Counted from the first letter of the stretch, positions 30,806-39,252 are shown. The stretch: DNA of 43,599 nucleotides from Salinarimonas sp051117315 (GCA_051117315.1 JBNPEA010000050.1:1-43599), one strand, 5' to 3'. Notes: generated by a model from the sequence alone, not told the origin. Numbers and translations are program-made.

Positions 30806-32131
30806 ATGGAGTCGTCGGACGCCATCCTCGCGCGTTTCCTCGCGCTGCACCCGAAGTCGATCGACTTCTCGCTCGTGCGCATCGAGCGCCTGCTGGCGCG
30901 GCTGGGGCACCCGGAGAAGCGCCTGCCGCCGACGATCCACGTCGCCGGCACCAACGGCAAGGGCTCGACCATCGCCTTCATGCGCGCGATCCTGGAGGCG
31001 GCGGGGCTCGTCGTGCACGTCTACACCTCGCCGCACCTGGTGCGCTTCCACGAGCGGATCCGGCTCGGCCGGCCCGGCGGCGGCGTCTTCGTGCCGGAGG
31101 AGCGCCTCGTCGAGACGCTCCGGGCCTGCGAGGCGGCGAACGAGGGCGGGCCGATCACGGTGTTCGAGATCACCACCGCCGCCGCGCTGGCGCTCTTCGC
31201 CGAGGAGCCTGCGGACGTGCTCCTGCTCGAGGTCGGGCTCGGCGGCCGGCTCGACGCGACGAACGTGATCGCGGAGCCCGCGGCCGCGCTCGTGACGCCG
31301 ATCGGGCTCGACCACGCCGAGTACCTCGGCAACACGATCGAGAGCATCGCCGGCGAGAAGGCCGGCATCTTCAAGCGCGGCTGCCCGGCGGTGATCGCCC
31401 GGCAGGACCACGAGGCGGCCGAGCGCACGCTCGTCGCCGCGGCCGAGCGGGTGCGCGCCTCGCGGGTGCGTGTCGGCGGGCAGGACTTCTCGACTCACGA
31501 GGAAGGCGGCCGGCTCGTCTTCGAGGACGAGGACGGGCTCCTCGACCTGCCGATGCCGCGGCTGCCGGGCGGTCATCAGCTCGTCAACGCGGGTCTCGCC
31601 ATCGCAGGCCTGCGCGCGGCAGGCTTCGCGCGGCTGCCGGCGGAGGCCTTCGAGCGCGGGATGACCGAGGTCGATTGGCCCGGGCGGCTCCAGCGCCTCA
31701 CCCGCGGCGTGCTGCCGGCGCTGGCGCCGGAGGGGTCCGAGGTCTGGGTCGACGGCGGCCACAATCCCGACGGCGGCCGCGCCGTCGCTGCCGCGATGGC
31801 GGACCGGGCGGAGCGGGCCGACGCGCCGCTGGTGATGATCGTCGGCATGCTCGGCACCAAGGACGCGGCGGGCTTCCTGAAGAACTTCTCGGGCCTCGCC
31901 CGGGAGGTGATCTGCGTGCCGATCCCCTCGCAGATGGCGGCCCGCCCCCCCGAGGAGGTCGCCTCGATCGCCGCCTCCGTCGGCCTGGTCACCTCGACCG
32001 CACCGAGCGTCGAGGCGGCGCTCGCCGTCCTCAACGACACGGTCTGGGAGGCGCCGCCACGGGTGCTGATCTGCGGATCGCTGTACCTGGCGGGAAGCGT
32101 GCTGGCGGCGAACGGGTCACTGCCGGCGTGA
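30806..32131 (+). CDS. folC: Bifunctional dihydrofolate/folylpolyglutamate synthase
   Basis: A 441-residue ligase of the Mur/FolC superfamily that adds glutamate to dihydropteroate and to folates. The P-loop is HVAGTNGKGSTIAFMRA (residues 45-61). YTSPHLVRFHERI, EVGLGGRLDATNVI and IGLDHAEYLGNTIESIAGEKAG are diagnostic. The C-terminal domain carries WVDGGHNPDGGRAVA and MLGTKDAAGFL. Full length and complete. Downstream of accD in the same direction, probably in one operon. The gap of 106 nt contains no clear terminator. Confidence 0.96.
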   Translation: MESSDAILARFLALHPKSIDFSLVRIERLLARLGHPEKRLPPTIHVAGTNGKGSTIAFMRAILEAAGLVVHVYTSPHLVRFHERIRLGRPGGGVFVPEERLVETLRACEAANEGGPITVFEITTAAALALFAEEPADVLLLEVGLGGRLDATNVIAEPAAALVTPIGLDHAEYLGNTIESIAGEKAGIFKRGCPAVIARQDHEAAERTLVAAAERVRASRVRVGGQDFSTHEEGGRLVFEDEDGLLDLPMPRLPGGHQLVNAGLAIAGLRAAGFARLPAEAFERGMTEVDWPGRLQRLTRGVLPALAPEGSEVWVDGGHNPDGGRAVAAAMADRAERADAPLVMIVGMLGTKDAAGFLKNFSGLAREVICVPIPSQMAARPPEEVASIAASVGLVTSTAPSVEAALAVLNDTVWEAPPRVLICGSLYLAGSVLAANGSLPA

Positions 32132-32193
32132 GGAAGGCCGGGGGGCCGCAGGCTCCGCTTGCCCTGCCGGCGCCCGGCGCGTAGGTTCCCGCC

Positions 32194-32790
32194 ATGCTGA
32201 AGACCGAGGATCCCGCGCATCCGGCGCACCTGAATCCGCTCGCCAAGCTCGCCCTCGAGCTCGGTCCGCTGGGGCTGTTCTTCTTCGCCAACCAGCGCTG
32301 GGACATCATGACCGCCACCGCGATCTTCGTGGTGGCGACGCTGATCGCACTGGCGATCCACTACGCGCTGGTCAAGCGCCTGCCGATGATGCCGCTCGTC
32401 TCGGGCGTCGTGGTCGTGGTCTTCGGCGGGCTGACGCTGATCCTCGCCGACGAGCTGTTCATCAAGCTCAAGCCGACGATCGTCAATTCGCTCTTCGGCG
32501 CCGTGCTGCTCGGCGGGCTCTGGTTCGGCAAGTCGCTCCTCACCATCGTGCTCGATTCCGTGTTCAAGCTCACGGACGAGGGCTGGCGCAAGCTCACCTT
32601 CCGCTGGGGACTGTTCTTCTTCGTTCTCGCCGCCATCAACGAGGTGGTCTGGCGCACGCAGACGACGGATTTCTGGGTGAGCTTCAAGGTCTTCGGCATC
32701 ATGCCGATCACCCTCGCCTTCGCCCTCGCGCAGACGCCGCTGATCGTGCGCCACGAGGACAAGAGCGGGACGGAGCCGACCGAGGGCTGA
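32194..32790 (+). CDS. YciB/septation protein A family inner-membrane protein
   Basis: A 198-residue integral membrane protein with about five helices. LALELGPLGLFFFANQRW near the N-terminus and the conserved GLWFGKSLLTIVLDSVFKLTDEGWRKLTFRWGL region (two pieces around residue 110-145) identify the YciB/IspZ family. FWVSFKVFGIMPITLAFALAQ is the last helix. The family is linked to cell-envelope integrity and septation, with no known catalytic activity. It begins 62 nt after folC and converges on a tiny minus-strand membrane-protein gene. The first ten residues (MLKTEDPAHP) are a hydrophilic extension. Confidence 0.92.
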   Translation: MLKTEDPAHPAHLNPLAKLALELGPLGLFFFANQRWDIMTATAIFVVATLIALAIHYALVKRLPMMPLVSGVVVVVFGGLTLILADELFIKLKPTIVNSLFGAVLLGGLWFGKSLLTIVLDSVFKLTDEGWRKLTFRWGLFFFVLAAINEVVWRTQTTDFWVSFKVFGIMPITLAFALAQTPLIVRHEDKSGTEPTEG

Positions 32791-32810
32791 TCTCCCACCG
32801 CTGCCCGGCT

Positions 32811-32942
32811 TCAACCGACGAGCGCGCTCACCAGCCGCTCCAGCCAGGGGGGCGTGAACAGGACGGCGAAGGAGGCGGCGCCGATCGTCGTGGCGCAGGC
32901 GCCGATCACGGTCTCCAGACGGTCGTTCGTCCCGTTCTTCAT
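32811..32942 (-). CDS. 43-residue single-pass membrane protein
   Basis: A very small gene. The translation begins MKNGTNDRLETVIGACATT and continues into a hydrophobic helix (about residues 12-29) and the ending PPWLERLVSALVG before TGA. Of the 43 codons, all but two end in G or C, as in neighbouring real genes, and GGGAGAGAAGG precedes the ATG at good spacing. These two points support real coding. It converges with the yciB-type gene with a 20-nt gap. The protein would lie in the inner membrane with one helix and a short amphipathic C-terminus. No family or function is recognised. Confidence 0.65.
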   Translation of the reverse strand: MKNGTNDRLETVIGACATTIGAASFAVLFTPPWLERLVSALVG

Positions 32943-33160
32943 GGCCTTCTCTCCCGACGGCGCTGGATGCGCCTGCCGGTCTGTCGGATCGCGCCGCGCG
33001 CGGGTTCATCTCCCCTTCGCTTGCGGCCGCTCGGCGGTTACGCGGCCGCTCGATCCCGGCGGTGTCTGTCGTCGCCCATGCCGGCCGCGAGACACGGCGC
33101 TCGGAACCGTCACGCCGCCGTCGACTTCCCTTCCGACCAGGCGACGCACGGGAGGCCGCG

Positions 33161-34033
33161 ATGGCGAACACGAACACGCTCGAGACCACGGCCCGGGTCG
33201 GATACGCGGCCCGCGGGGTCGTCTACATGATCGTCGGCGGCCTCGCGGTCGCGGCGGCGGTCGGCTCCGGGGGCGAGACCGGCGGCAGCAAGAACGCGCT
33301 GGCGAGCCTCGTCGGCGAGCCCTTCGGCAAGACGCTGCTCGCGATCATCGCGCTCGGCCTCCTCGCCTTCGCGATCTGGCGCGAGGTGGCGGCCCTGACG
33401 GACGCCGACAATCGCGGTACCTCCGGCAAGGGGCTCGCGATCCGCGGCGCGCACGTGATCAGTGGAGTGATCTATCTCGGGCTCGCGGTCTATGCGGCCG
33501 GCCTCGCCTTCGGCTGGGCGGCGAGCGGCGGCGGCTCGGGAGACGAGGGCGCGCAGGGCTGGTCGGCGTGGCTGCTGGCGAAGCCCTTCGGACGCTGGCT
33601 GCTCGGCCTCGTCGGGCTCGGCGTCGCAGGGGCGGGGATCGGCTTCCTCGGCCGCGCCTGGAAGGGCGACGTGACGAAGCACCTGCGCTATTCCCCCAAC
33701 CAGCGCGGCTGGGTCGTGCCTCTCGGTCGCGCAGGCTTCGGCGCGCGGGGGATCGTGTTCGTGATCATCGGCGGCTTTCTCGTGCTCGCCGCCTGGCAGG
33801 CCGATTCCTCCGAGGCGCGCGGCCTCGGCGGCGCGCTTCGCACGGTGCAGGAGCAGCCCTACGGCTGGGCGCTCCTCGCCGTCGTCGCCGCCGGCCTGTT
33901 CGCCTTCGGCGCCTTCGGCGTGGTCCAGGCCGTCTACCGCCGCATCGACGCGCCGGACGTCGACGACGCCGCGGGGAACGCCAAGCGTGCGACGGAGCGT
34001 GCGGCCGAGCGCGGGGCGCGAAGGGTCAGGTAA
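33161..34033 (+). CDS. DUF1206 membrane protein
   Basis: A 290-residue membrane protein made of three similar units, each of two helices. The unit signature recurs: VGYAARGVVYMIVGGLAVAA, then IRGAHVISGVIYLGLAVYAA, then AGFGARGIVFVIIGGFLVLAA. This ARG(I/V)(V/I)-type motif is characteristic of DUF1206. The C-terminus is hydrophilic and basic. Function of the family is unknown; it has been seen near stress-response genes. The ATG at 33161 has GGGAGG 6 nt upstream; the longer open frame to 33062 was rejected. The 3' end overlaps the amidase gene on the other strand by 8 nt. Confidence 0.88.
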   Translation: MANTNTLETTARVGYAARGVVYMIVGGLAVAAAVGSGGETGGSKNALASLVGEPFGKTLLAIIALGLLAFAIWREVAALTDADNRGTSGKGLAIRGAHVISGVIYLGLAVYAAGLAFGWAASGGGSGDEGAQGWSAWLLAKPFGRWLLGLVGLGVAGAGIGFLGRAWKGDVTKHLRYSPNQRGWVVPLGRAGFGARGIVFVIIGGFLVLAAWQADSSEARGLGGALRTVQEQPYGWALLAVVAAGLFAFGAFGVVQAVYRRIDAPDVDDAAGNAKRATERAAERGARRVR

Positions 34034-34805
34034 GCGGTGCGGGACGCCCCCGCGCGGCGATCAAGTCCCGCAAGGTCGTGATCGTCGAGGCGTCCGCGAC
34101 GCCGTCGACGCGCTCGGGCCGGAAGTGGCGCTGGACGGCGGCGACCGCCTGCTCGGTGGTCTCCCCGAACACGCCGTCGATGGGCACGCCGTATCCGTAG
34201 AGCGCCAGCATCGCCTGCAGCGCCTCGATCGGCGGGCCCTCCTCGCCGCGCTGGAAGAAGCGGCCGTCGCGGATCGGCGTCGGCACCACCCAGTGGCCGA
34301 CGCCCTCCGCCGCGAGGCGCGCCCAGGGGAAGCTCTCGCCCGGGTCGCGCTTACGCGCCGGCGCGATGTCGGAATGGGCGAGGACGCGCTCGGGGCGGAT
34401 GTCCCAGCGCGCGACGAGGTCCCGGCACAGCGCGATCACCGCCGCGACCTGCACCTCCGGATAGGCCGCGAGCCGCCCGTCGGCGTCGTGGCCGGGATGG
34501 GCGATCTCGATGCCGAGCGAGGCCGAGTTGAGGTCGGTCTCCCCCGCCCAGGACGACACCCCAGCATGCCAGGCCCGCCGCCCCTCGGGCACGAGCTGCA
34601 GCACGCGCCCGTCCTCGAAGACGAAGTAGTGGCAGGACACCTGGGAGACCGGGTTGCACAGCCATTGCAGCGCCTGCCCCGCATCCGGCATGCCGGTATA
34701 GTGCAAGACCAGCATGTCCGGCCGCCGCCCGTCCTTGCGCTCGCCGTGGTTGGGCGAGGGGAAGACCTTCTCGGCGAGGCGGGATTCGGGGGCGGGATGG
34801 GGCAT
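34026..34805 (-). CDS. N-acetylmuramoyl-L-alanine amidase, AmiD-like, with peptidoglycan-binding domain
   Basis: A 259-residue zinc amidase of the Amidase_2/AmpD family that cuts the bond between muramic acid and the stem peptide. Zinc ligands visible: H35 in LVLHYTGM, H144 in LAHSDIAP, D154 in KRDPGESF. GIEIAHPGHD (E100) and SCHYFVFEDG are also conserved. The C-terminal part (about 190-250) is a PG_binding_1 domain: IEALQAMLALYGYGVPIDGV and AVAAVQRHFRP. There is no signal peptide, so it is either cytoplasmic like AmpD (recycling) or exported by other means. It is followed (upstream on the map) by DUF1206 in convergent overlap. 79 nt separate it from the DjlA-like gene. Confidence 0.93.
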   Translation of the reverse strand: MPHPAPESRLAEKVFPSPNHGERKDGRRPDMLVLHYTGMPDAGQALQWLCNPVSQVSCHYFVFEDGRVLQLVPEGRRAWHAGVSSWAGETDLNSASLGIEIAHPGHDADGRLAAYPEVQVAAVIALCRDLVARWDIRPERVLAHSDIAPARKRDPGESFPWARLAAEGVGHWVVPTPIRDGRFFQRGEEGPPIEALQAMLALYGYGVPIDGVFGETTEQAVAAVQRHFRPERVDGVADASTITTLRDLIAARGRPAPLT

Positions 34806-34884
34806 GGGATGTGCGGCTCGCAGCGGCGATCACGCGGTCTACACCGGATCGATGCGAGGCGTCACCCCGACGATGCGCGCGCGC

Positions 34885-35601
34885 CTACATCCCCCGTTCC
34901 CGCTCGATCCTGTCCCACGCCTCGTTCACCGCCGCGAGCCGCCGCGTCGCGATGGCGATGGCTTCGGGGGGCAGGCCGCGGGCGACGGCGCGGTCGGGGT
35001 GGATCTCGGCGACGAGGCGGCGCCAGTGCGCCTTGATCGCCGCGTCGTCCATCTCCCGCGTGGCGCCGAGCACGGCGTAGGGGTCGTCCTTCAGGACGAT
35101 GTGGCGGGCGGCGACCCGCTCGAAACGGGCGGCGTCGAAGCCGAAGATGCGCGCGACCTCGCCCAGGAAGGCGAACTCGCGCTCGTGCACGGCGCCGTCC
35201 GCCGCGGCGATGAGGAAGAGGCCGTCGAGCACGTCCTCGAGCAGGCCGGGCTCGTCGGCGAGCAGCTCGCGCATCTGCAGCGCGTAGGATTCGTAGCCGT
35301 CGGCGGTGCGGCTCGCGAGGTCGAACAACGCCTCGACCCGGGGCCGGTCCGCCTCGTCGACCTCGACGATGCGGCGGAAGGCGTCGCGCTCGGAGCGCAT
35401 CACGACCCCGTCGGCCTTGGCCATCTTGGCGGCGAGCGCGACCAGTCCGGTGGTGAACACGACGTCCTTGGGCGTGGGGCCCAGCAGCGCGCCCTCGCGA
35501 TCGACGAGGACGTGCCCGAGCACGGCCCCGATCAGCGCGCCGATGGGCCCGCCGACCAGGAACCCGACACCGAACCCGCCGAGCTTTCCCCACACGCTCA
35601 T
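34885..35601 (-). CDS. DjlA-like membrane-anchored J-domain co-chaperone
   Basis: A 238-residue protein with three parts. The N-terminal glycine-rich helix (GGFGVGFLVGGPIGALIGAV) is the membrane anchor. Residues about 45-165 form a TerB/DjlA-like helical domain (ALAAKMAKADGVVMRSERDA; IAAADGAVHEREFAFL). A C-terminal J domain (about 172-235) has the essential HPD at 201-203 and DPYAVLGATREMDDAAIKAHWRRL. It would stimulate DnaK at the inner membrane. All key residues are present. The ATG at 35601 gives the expected N-terminus. It is separated from the upstream lipoprotein gene by a terminator, so it needs its own promoter. Confidence 0.92.
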   Translation of the reverse strand: MSVWGKLGGFGVGFLVGGPIGALIGAVLGHVLVDREGALLGPTPKDVVFTTGLVALAAKMAKADGVVMRSERDAFRRIVEVDEADRPRVEALFDLASRTADGYESYALQMRELLADEPGLLEDVLDGLFLIAAADGAVHEREFAFLGEVARIFGFDAARFERVAARHIVLKDDPYAVLGATREMDDAAIKAHWRRLVAEIHPDRAVARGLPPEAIAIATRRLAAVNEAWDRIERERGM

Positions 35602-35636
35602 CGCCGCCAGCCTCTCGAATCGCCGGCGACGCTAGC

Positions 35637-35672
35637 GCAAAAACGAAAGGCCCGGGAGTGCTCCCGGGCCTT
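35637..35672 (-). terminator. Intrinsic terminator of the small glycine-zipper lipoprotein gene
   Basis: On the minus strand, a 12-bp perfect inverted repeat (35661-35672 with 35647-35658) is followed by TTTCGTTTTTG. It lies 41 nt after the lipoprotein stop codon and before djlA. Confidence 0.88.
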
Positions 35673-35713
35673 CGTGCGAATCCTGCGCCGGTCCGGCGCG
35701 ACGCGCTGCATCC

Positions 35714-36001
35714 TCAGCTCGGATAGCAGTAACCGTCGCGGGCGAGGTAGTAGCCGCGGGGGCAGCCGGACGCGGCGGGCGCCGTGCCCGCGCCGATGAT
35801 GGCGCCCGCGCCGGCACCGAGAGCGCCGCCGATGAGCGCACCCTCGCCGCGATTGCCCGGCCCGGCCACCGCGCTGCCGACGGCCGCGCCGCCCGCGCCG
35901 CCGATCAGCGCGCCGCCGACCGCACGCTCGCCCGGGGTCGTGCAGGCACCGACGGAGAAGGCCAGGGTTCCGGCGGCGAGCAGTGTAGCGAAGCGTTTCA
36001 T
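35714..36001 (-). CDS. Small glycine-zipper lipoprotein
   Basis: A 95-residue protein. Its signal peptide ends in the lipobox FSVGAC, so the mature form starts at Cys20. Then comes a glycine-zipper segment (GGALIGGAGGAAVGSAVAG and GALIGGALGAGAGAIIGAG), and a short C-terminus CPRGYYLARDGYCYPS with two cysteines. It resembles YMGG/OmpA-like glycine-zipper lipoproteins that embed in a membrane. The ATG at 36001 has GGGAGGAG upstream. Divergent from rnpB. It is a second, unrelated glycine-zipper lipoprotein besides that at 1879-2346. No specific role is known. Confidence 0.88.
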   Translation of the reverse strand: MKRFATLLAAGTLAFSVGACTTPGERAVGGALIGGAGGAAVGSAVAGPGNRGEGALIGGALGAGAGAIIGAGTAPAASGCPRGYYLARDGYCYPS

Positions 36002-36143
36002 GTGTGGTCTCCTCCCTCGAGGCCCGGGACGCCCGGGCGGACGAAATCCAAACCTGAACGCTGGGCGCGGGCTCCCGTTCCCGTTCACGGCCACGATCCC
36101 GCGCGCGCCGCTTCGCCGGCGCATGTTTCGCGGCGCGCGGCGC

Positions 36144-36172
36144 TTGACGCGGCAGGGGCTCCGACGCCACAT
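36144..36172 (+). promoter_or_regulatory. Predicted promoter of the RNase P RNA gene
   Basis: TTGACG (36144-36149), a 17-nt spacer, then CCACAT (36167-36172). The -10 is weak but the start would be near 36179, which matches the 5' end of rnpB deduced from helix P1. Confidence 0.55.
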
Positions 36173-36177
36173 GAGGC

Positions 36178-36569
<392 letters not shown>

Positions 36570-36662
36570 AGCATTCACCGATGCCTTCCCGCCCGCGGTC
36601 GTCGTGTCGCAGGTCGGCTGCGCCGCGCCGTGCGTAGACCGCGGCGAAGGAGGGCGCCCGGC

Positions 36663-36824
36663 ATGAACGCGGCTGAAATCTTCACGCTCGGGAAGGCGGC
36701 GCTGTGGCTCCTCCTGCCTCTCGCCTTCGGGATCTGGCAGCTCGTCTCGGTGCGCCGCGAGATCCGGCGCGACCGGGAGGAAGAGGCGCGGCGCACGCGC
36801 GTGCGCACGCCGCCTACCAGCTGA
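36663..36824 (+). CDS. 53-residue single-pass membrane protein
   Basis: A small gene between rnpB and bchJ. The translation begins MNAAEIFTLGKAALWLLLPL and forms one helix (about residues 10-30), followed by a very basic and acidic tail (VRREIRRDREEEARRTRVR). AAGGAGGG lies 8 nt before the ATG at 36663. Its last 11 nt overlap the end of bchJ on the opposite strand. It has the look of small accessory membrane proteins, but no homologue is recognised and no link to photosynthesis can be shown. Confidence 0.6.
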   Translation: MNAAEIFTLGKAALWLLLPLAFGIWQLVSVRREIRRDREEEARRTRVRTPPTS

Positions 36825-37455
36825 TCTCGAACAGGCAGGCGGCGTCGCCGCGGCCTTCGCAGGCGGTCTGCCGGCAGCGGGCGCGCGGGTGCACCAGCGC
36901 GCGCCAGAGCGCCTCGAAGGTGCCTGCGTAGAACGCGCAACCCGGCAGCGCCAGGCGCGCGCCCGCCACGAGCGGGCAGCCGGAGATGCGCACGCGGACC
37001 GGCGAGTCGGTCGCGAGCACCTCGAACAGCCCGGATCCGGCGAAGGTCCAGGAATGCCGCGCCACCGCCTTCAGGAGGAGCCGGCTCGCGAGCGGCGCCG
37101 GCAGGAGACGCAGGACGAGGCGTGCGGGCGCAGGAATGCGGTGCGCGAGCAGGTAGCGCCCGGTGCGCAGGCCCGCCTCGAAGCCGAGCTCCGCCGCCCG
37201 GGTCTCCCCGATCGCGGTGCGCAGGGTGGTGTGGAGCGCCGCGACCTCGCCTTCGTCCACCATCGCCTCGGGCGGCGCGAAGACGTAGCGCTCGAGCCCC
37301 GCTTGGAGGAGGATACGCCCGGCCTCGCGGCCGCCGAGCGCCTCGATCATCACCTCGCGCATCTGGATGATGGCGTTGGGCCCGATCCGCGCCGACGCCG
37401 ACGCGGACGCCGCATCGGCGGGAGAGGCGGGGCGCGCGGGCGCGGGCGACGCCAT
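36814..37455 (-). CDS. bchJ: BchJ, V4R-domain protein of bacteriochlorophyll synthesis
   Basis: A 213-residue protein long annotated as bacteriochlorophyll 4-vinyl reductase and now often regarded as an accessory protein of pigment synthesis. The first about 25 residues are a low-complexity Ala/Pro/Ser run. NAIIQMREVMIEALGGREAGRIL follows, and the C-terminal V4R domain (about 145-213) contains several cysteines (SGCPLVAG, GCAFYAGTFEALWRALV, CEGRGDAACLF). It starts 3 nt after bchE on the same strand, so the two are one operon. The bchE-bchJ order is known from purple bacteria. Confidence 0.92.
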   Translation of the reverse strand: MASPAPARPASPADAASASASARIGPNAIIQMREVMIEALGGREAGRILLQAGLERYVFAPPEAMVDEGEVAALHTTLRTAIGETRAAELGFEAGLRTGRYLLAHRIPAPARLVLRLLPAPLASRLLLKAVARHSWTFAGSGLFEVLATDSPVRVRISGCPLVAGARLALPGCAFYAGTFEALWRALVHPRARCRQTACEGRGDAACLFEISW

Positions 37456-37458
37456 GGC

Positions 37459-39138
37459 TCAGGCGTCCTCTTCCATCTGCTGCTTGCCGCCGCCGCAGGC
37501 CATCACCGTCTCGGCGCCCGGCAGCGGCGTCTCGCGCACGTCCGCCCGCGCCGCCTTGGCGACCGCCGCGCGCTCGCGCAAGGCCGCGCTCTGCTTGGCC
37601 TGGCGATGCGCCTTGGCGCGGTCCGCCGCCGCCTGCCACTCGTCCGCCTGGGCAGGGGCGATCTTGCGGGTCTCGTCGAAGTGGAAGTCGACCTTGCCCT
37701 TCGACTGCGGTCCCCAGTAGTTCACCTTGCCGAGATCGTAGAAGGTCCGCGTGAAGCCCGCCTTGAGGAAGGCCTTGAGGCAGCCGAGCAGGTAGCGCCG
37801 CCGGAAGCCCTTGCCCTTCCAAGGGTAGTCGAACAGGGCCTTCTTCATGTAGAAGCGCCGGTAGTTGTTCATGACCCGGTCGAGCAGCTCGCCGCGCTCC
37901 ATGGCGTCGGGCTTGATGATCGGCGTGACGAAGTTGTACTTGTCGAAATCGTAGATCTCGACCTTGTCGCCCAGCTCCTGGAACAGCGGCGTATAGGGCC
38001 AGGGCGTGTACATCGACCAGTTGGCGAGGTCCGGGTCCCAGTCCCGCGCCATCTGGTAGGTCTCCTCCAGCGTCTCGGCGGTCTCGTTCTCCAGCCCGAC
38101 GATGAACTGCGCCTCGACGAAGATGTCGGCGTCGCGCAGCGCGCGGATGGCGCGCTTGTTGTCCTCGATCGTGGTCTCCTTGTTGAAGCGATCGAGCTTC
38201 ATCTGCGCCGCCGCCTCGGTGCCGAGCGAGACGTGCACGAGCCCGGCCTCGCGATAGAACTTCAGGTCGTCGATGTCGCGCAGGATGTCGGTGACGCGGG
38301 TGTTGATGCCCCACTTGATCTTGTCGGGCAGCCCGCGGTCGATCAGCTCCTGGCAGAAGGCCATGAACTTCTTCTTGTTGATGGTCGGCTCCTCGTCGGC
38401 GAGGATGAAGAAGCCAACGTCGTGGTCGCGCACCAGGCCCTCGATCTCGTCCACGACCTTCTTCGGGTCGCGCACGCGGTAGTCGCGCCAGAACTTCCAC
38501 TGGCTGCAGAAGGTGCAGGTGAACGGACAGCCGCGCGCCATGTTGGGGATCGCGACGCGCACGCCGAGCGGGATGTAGATGTACTTCTCCCATTCGAGGA
38601 GCGACCAGTCCGGCGAGATCGCGTCGACATTCTTCACCGTGGGCGCGGCGGGGCTCGCGACGATCGTGTCCCCCTCGCGGAAGGCGAGGCCGCGGATGGC
38701 GTTGCGGTCCTGCGGCCAGCGGCCGTTGAGCACGGCCGTGCAGAGATCGACGATGATCTCCTCGCCCTCGCCGCGCACCACCACGTCGATCCAGGGGGCC
38801 TCGGAGAGCACCTGCTTGTACATGAAGGTGGCGTGCACGCCGCCGATGACCGTGACGATCTCCGGGTTCACCTCCTTGGCGATCTCGAGCACCCGCTCGG
38901 CCTTGTAGATCGAGGGCGTGATCGCCGTCGTCCCGACCATGTCGGGGTTCGCCTTCTCGATCTCGGCGCGGATCGCCTCGTCGGAGAGATGGTTCGTCAT
39001 CGCGTCGACGAAGACGACGTCGGTGAAGCCCGCGTTCTTCAGCGATCCCGCCAGGTAGGCGACCCACGCGGGCGGCCAGTTGCCGGCGATCTCGGCGCCG
39101 CCGGAATGATAGTTGGGGTGGATCAGCATGATGCGCAT
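37459..39138 (-). CDS. bchE: Anaerobic Mg-protoporphyrin IX monomethyl ester cyclase
   Basis: A 559-residue radical-SAM enzyme that forms the isocyclic E ring of bacteriochlorophyll without oxygen. The N-terminal cobalamin-binding domain has MLIHPNYHSGGAEIAGNWPP and VTVIGGVHATFMYKQV. The radical-SAM cluster cysteines are C204, C208 and C211 in RGCPFTCTFCSQWKFW. VSLGTEAAAQMKLDRFNKET and the C-terminal YRRFYMKKALFDYPWKG are BchE hallmarks. The ATG at 39138 has GGGAGG 7-8 nt upstream; the 19-residue upstream extension was rejected because it runs across the control sites. bchJ follows after 3 nt. Expression should be limited to low oxygen by the two sites upstream. No other photosynthesis genes are in the window. 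Confidence 0.97.
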   Translation of the reverse strand: MRIMLIHPNYHSGGAEIAGNWPPAWVAYLAGSLKNAGFTDVVFVDAMTNHLSDEAIRAEIEKANPDMVGTTAITPSIYKAERVLEIAKEVNPEIVTVIGGVHATFMYKQVLSEAPWIDVVVRGEGEEIIVDLCTAVLNGRWPQDRNAIRGLAFREGDTIVASPAAPTVKNVDAISPDWSLLEWEKYIYIPLGVRVAIPNMARGCPFTCTFCSQWKFWRDYRVRDPKKVVDEIEGLVRDHDVGFFILADEEPTINKKKFMAFCQELIDRGLPDKIKWGINTRVTDILRDIDDLKFYREAGLVHVSLGTEAAAQMKLDRFNKETTIEDNKRAIRALRDADIFVEAQFIVGLENETAETLEETYQMARDWDPDLANWSMYTPWPYTPLFQELGDKVEIYDFDKYNFVTPIIKPDAMERGELLDRVMNNYRRFYMKKALFDYPWKGKGFRRRYLLGCLKAFLKAGFTRTFYDLGKVNYWGPQSKGKVDFHFDETRKIAPAQADEWQAAADRAKAHRQAKQSAALRERAAVAKAARADVRETPLPGAETVMACGGGKQQMEEDA

Positions 39139-39159
39139 GGGGGAGCCTCCCGACGATCT

Positions 39160-39177
39160 TGTCATGAAAAGCTGACA
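39160..39177. promoter_or_regulatory. PpsR/CrtJ-type repressor site before bchE
   Basis: TGT at 39160-39162 and ACA at 39175-39177 with exactly 12 nt between, the consensus TGT-N12-ACA. It lies 22-39 nt before the bchE start codon, probably over the promoter, so a bound repressor would block transcription when oxygen is high. Confidence 0.75.
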
Positions 39178-39196
39178 CACTGCGATGTCAGGCAAA

Positions 39197-39210
39197 GTGA
39201 TCTAGATCAA
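39197..39210. promoter_or_regulatory. FNR/FnrL-type site before bchE
   Basis: GTGAT-CTAG-ATCAA matches the consensus TTGAT-N4-ATCAA at nine of ten fixed bases. Its centre is about 65 nt before the bchE start; a class II FNR promoter would put the RNA start near 39162, inside the PpsR-type site. This fits anaerobic activation combined with aerobic repression. Confidence 0.75.
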
Positions 39211-39252
39211 GGCTCCGCATTTGCACGAAGGAGCGGCGAGCGCCGCCGTGGG

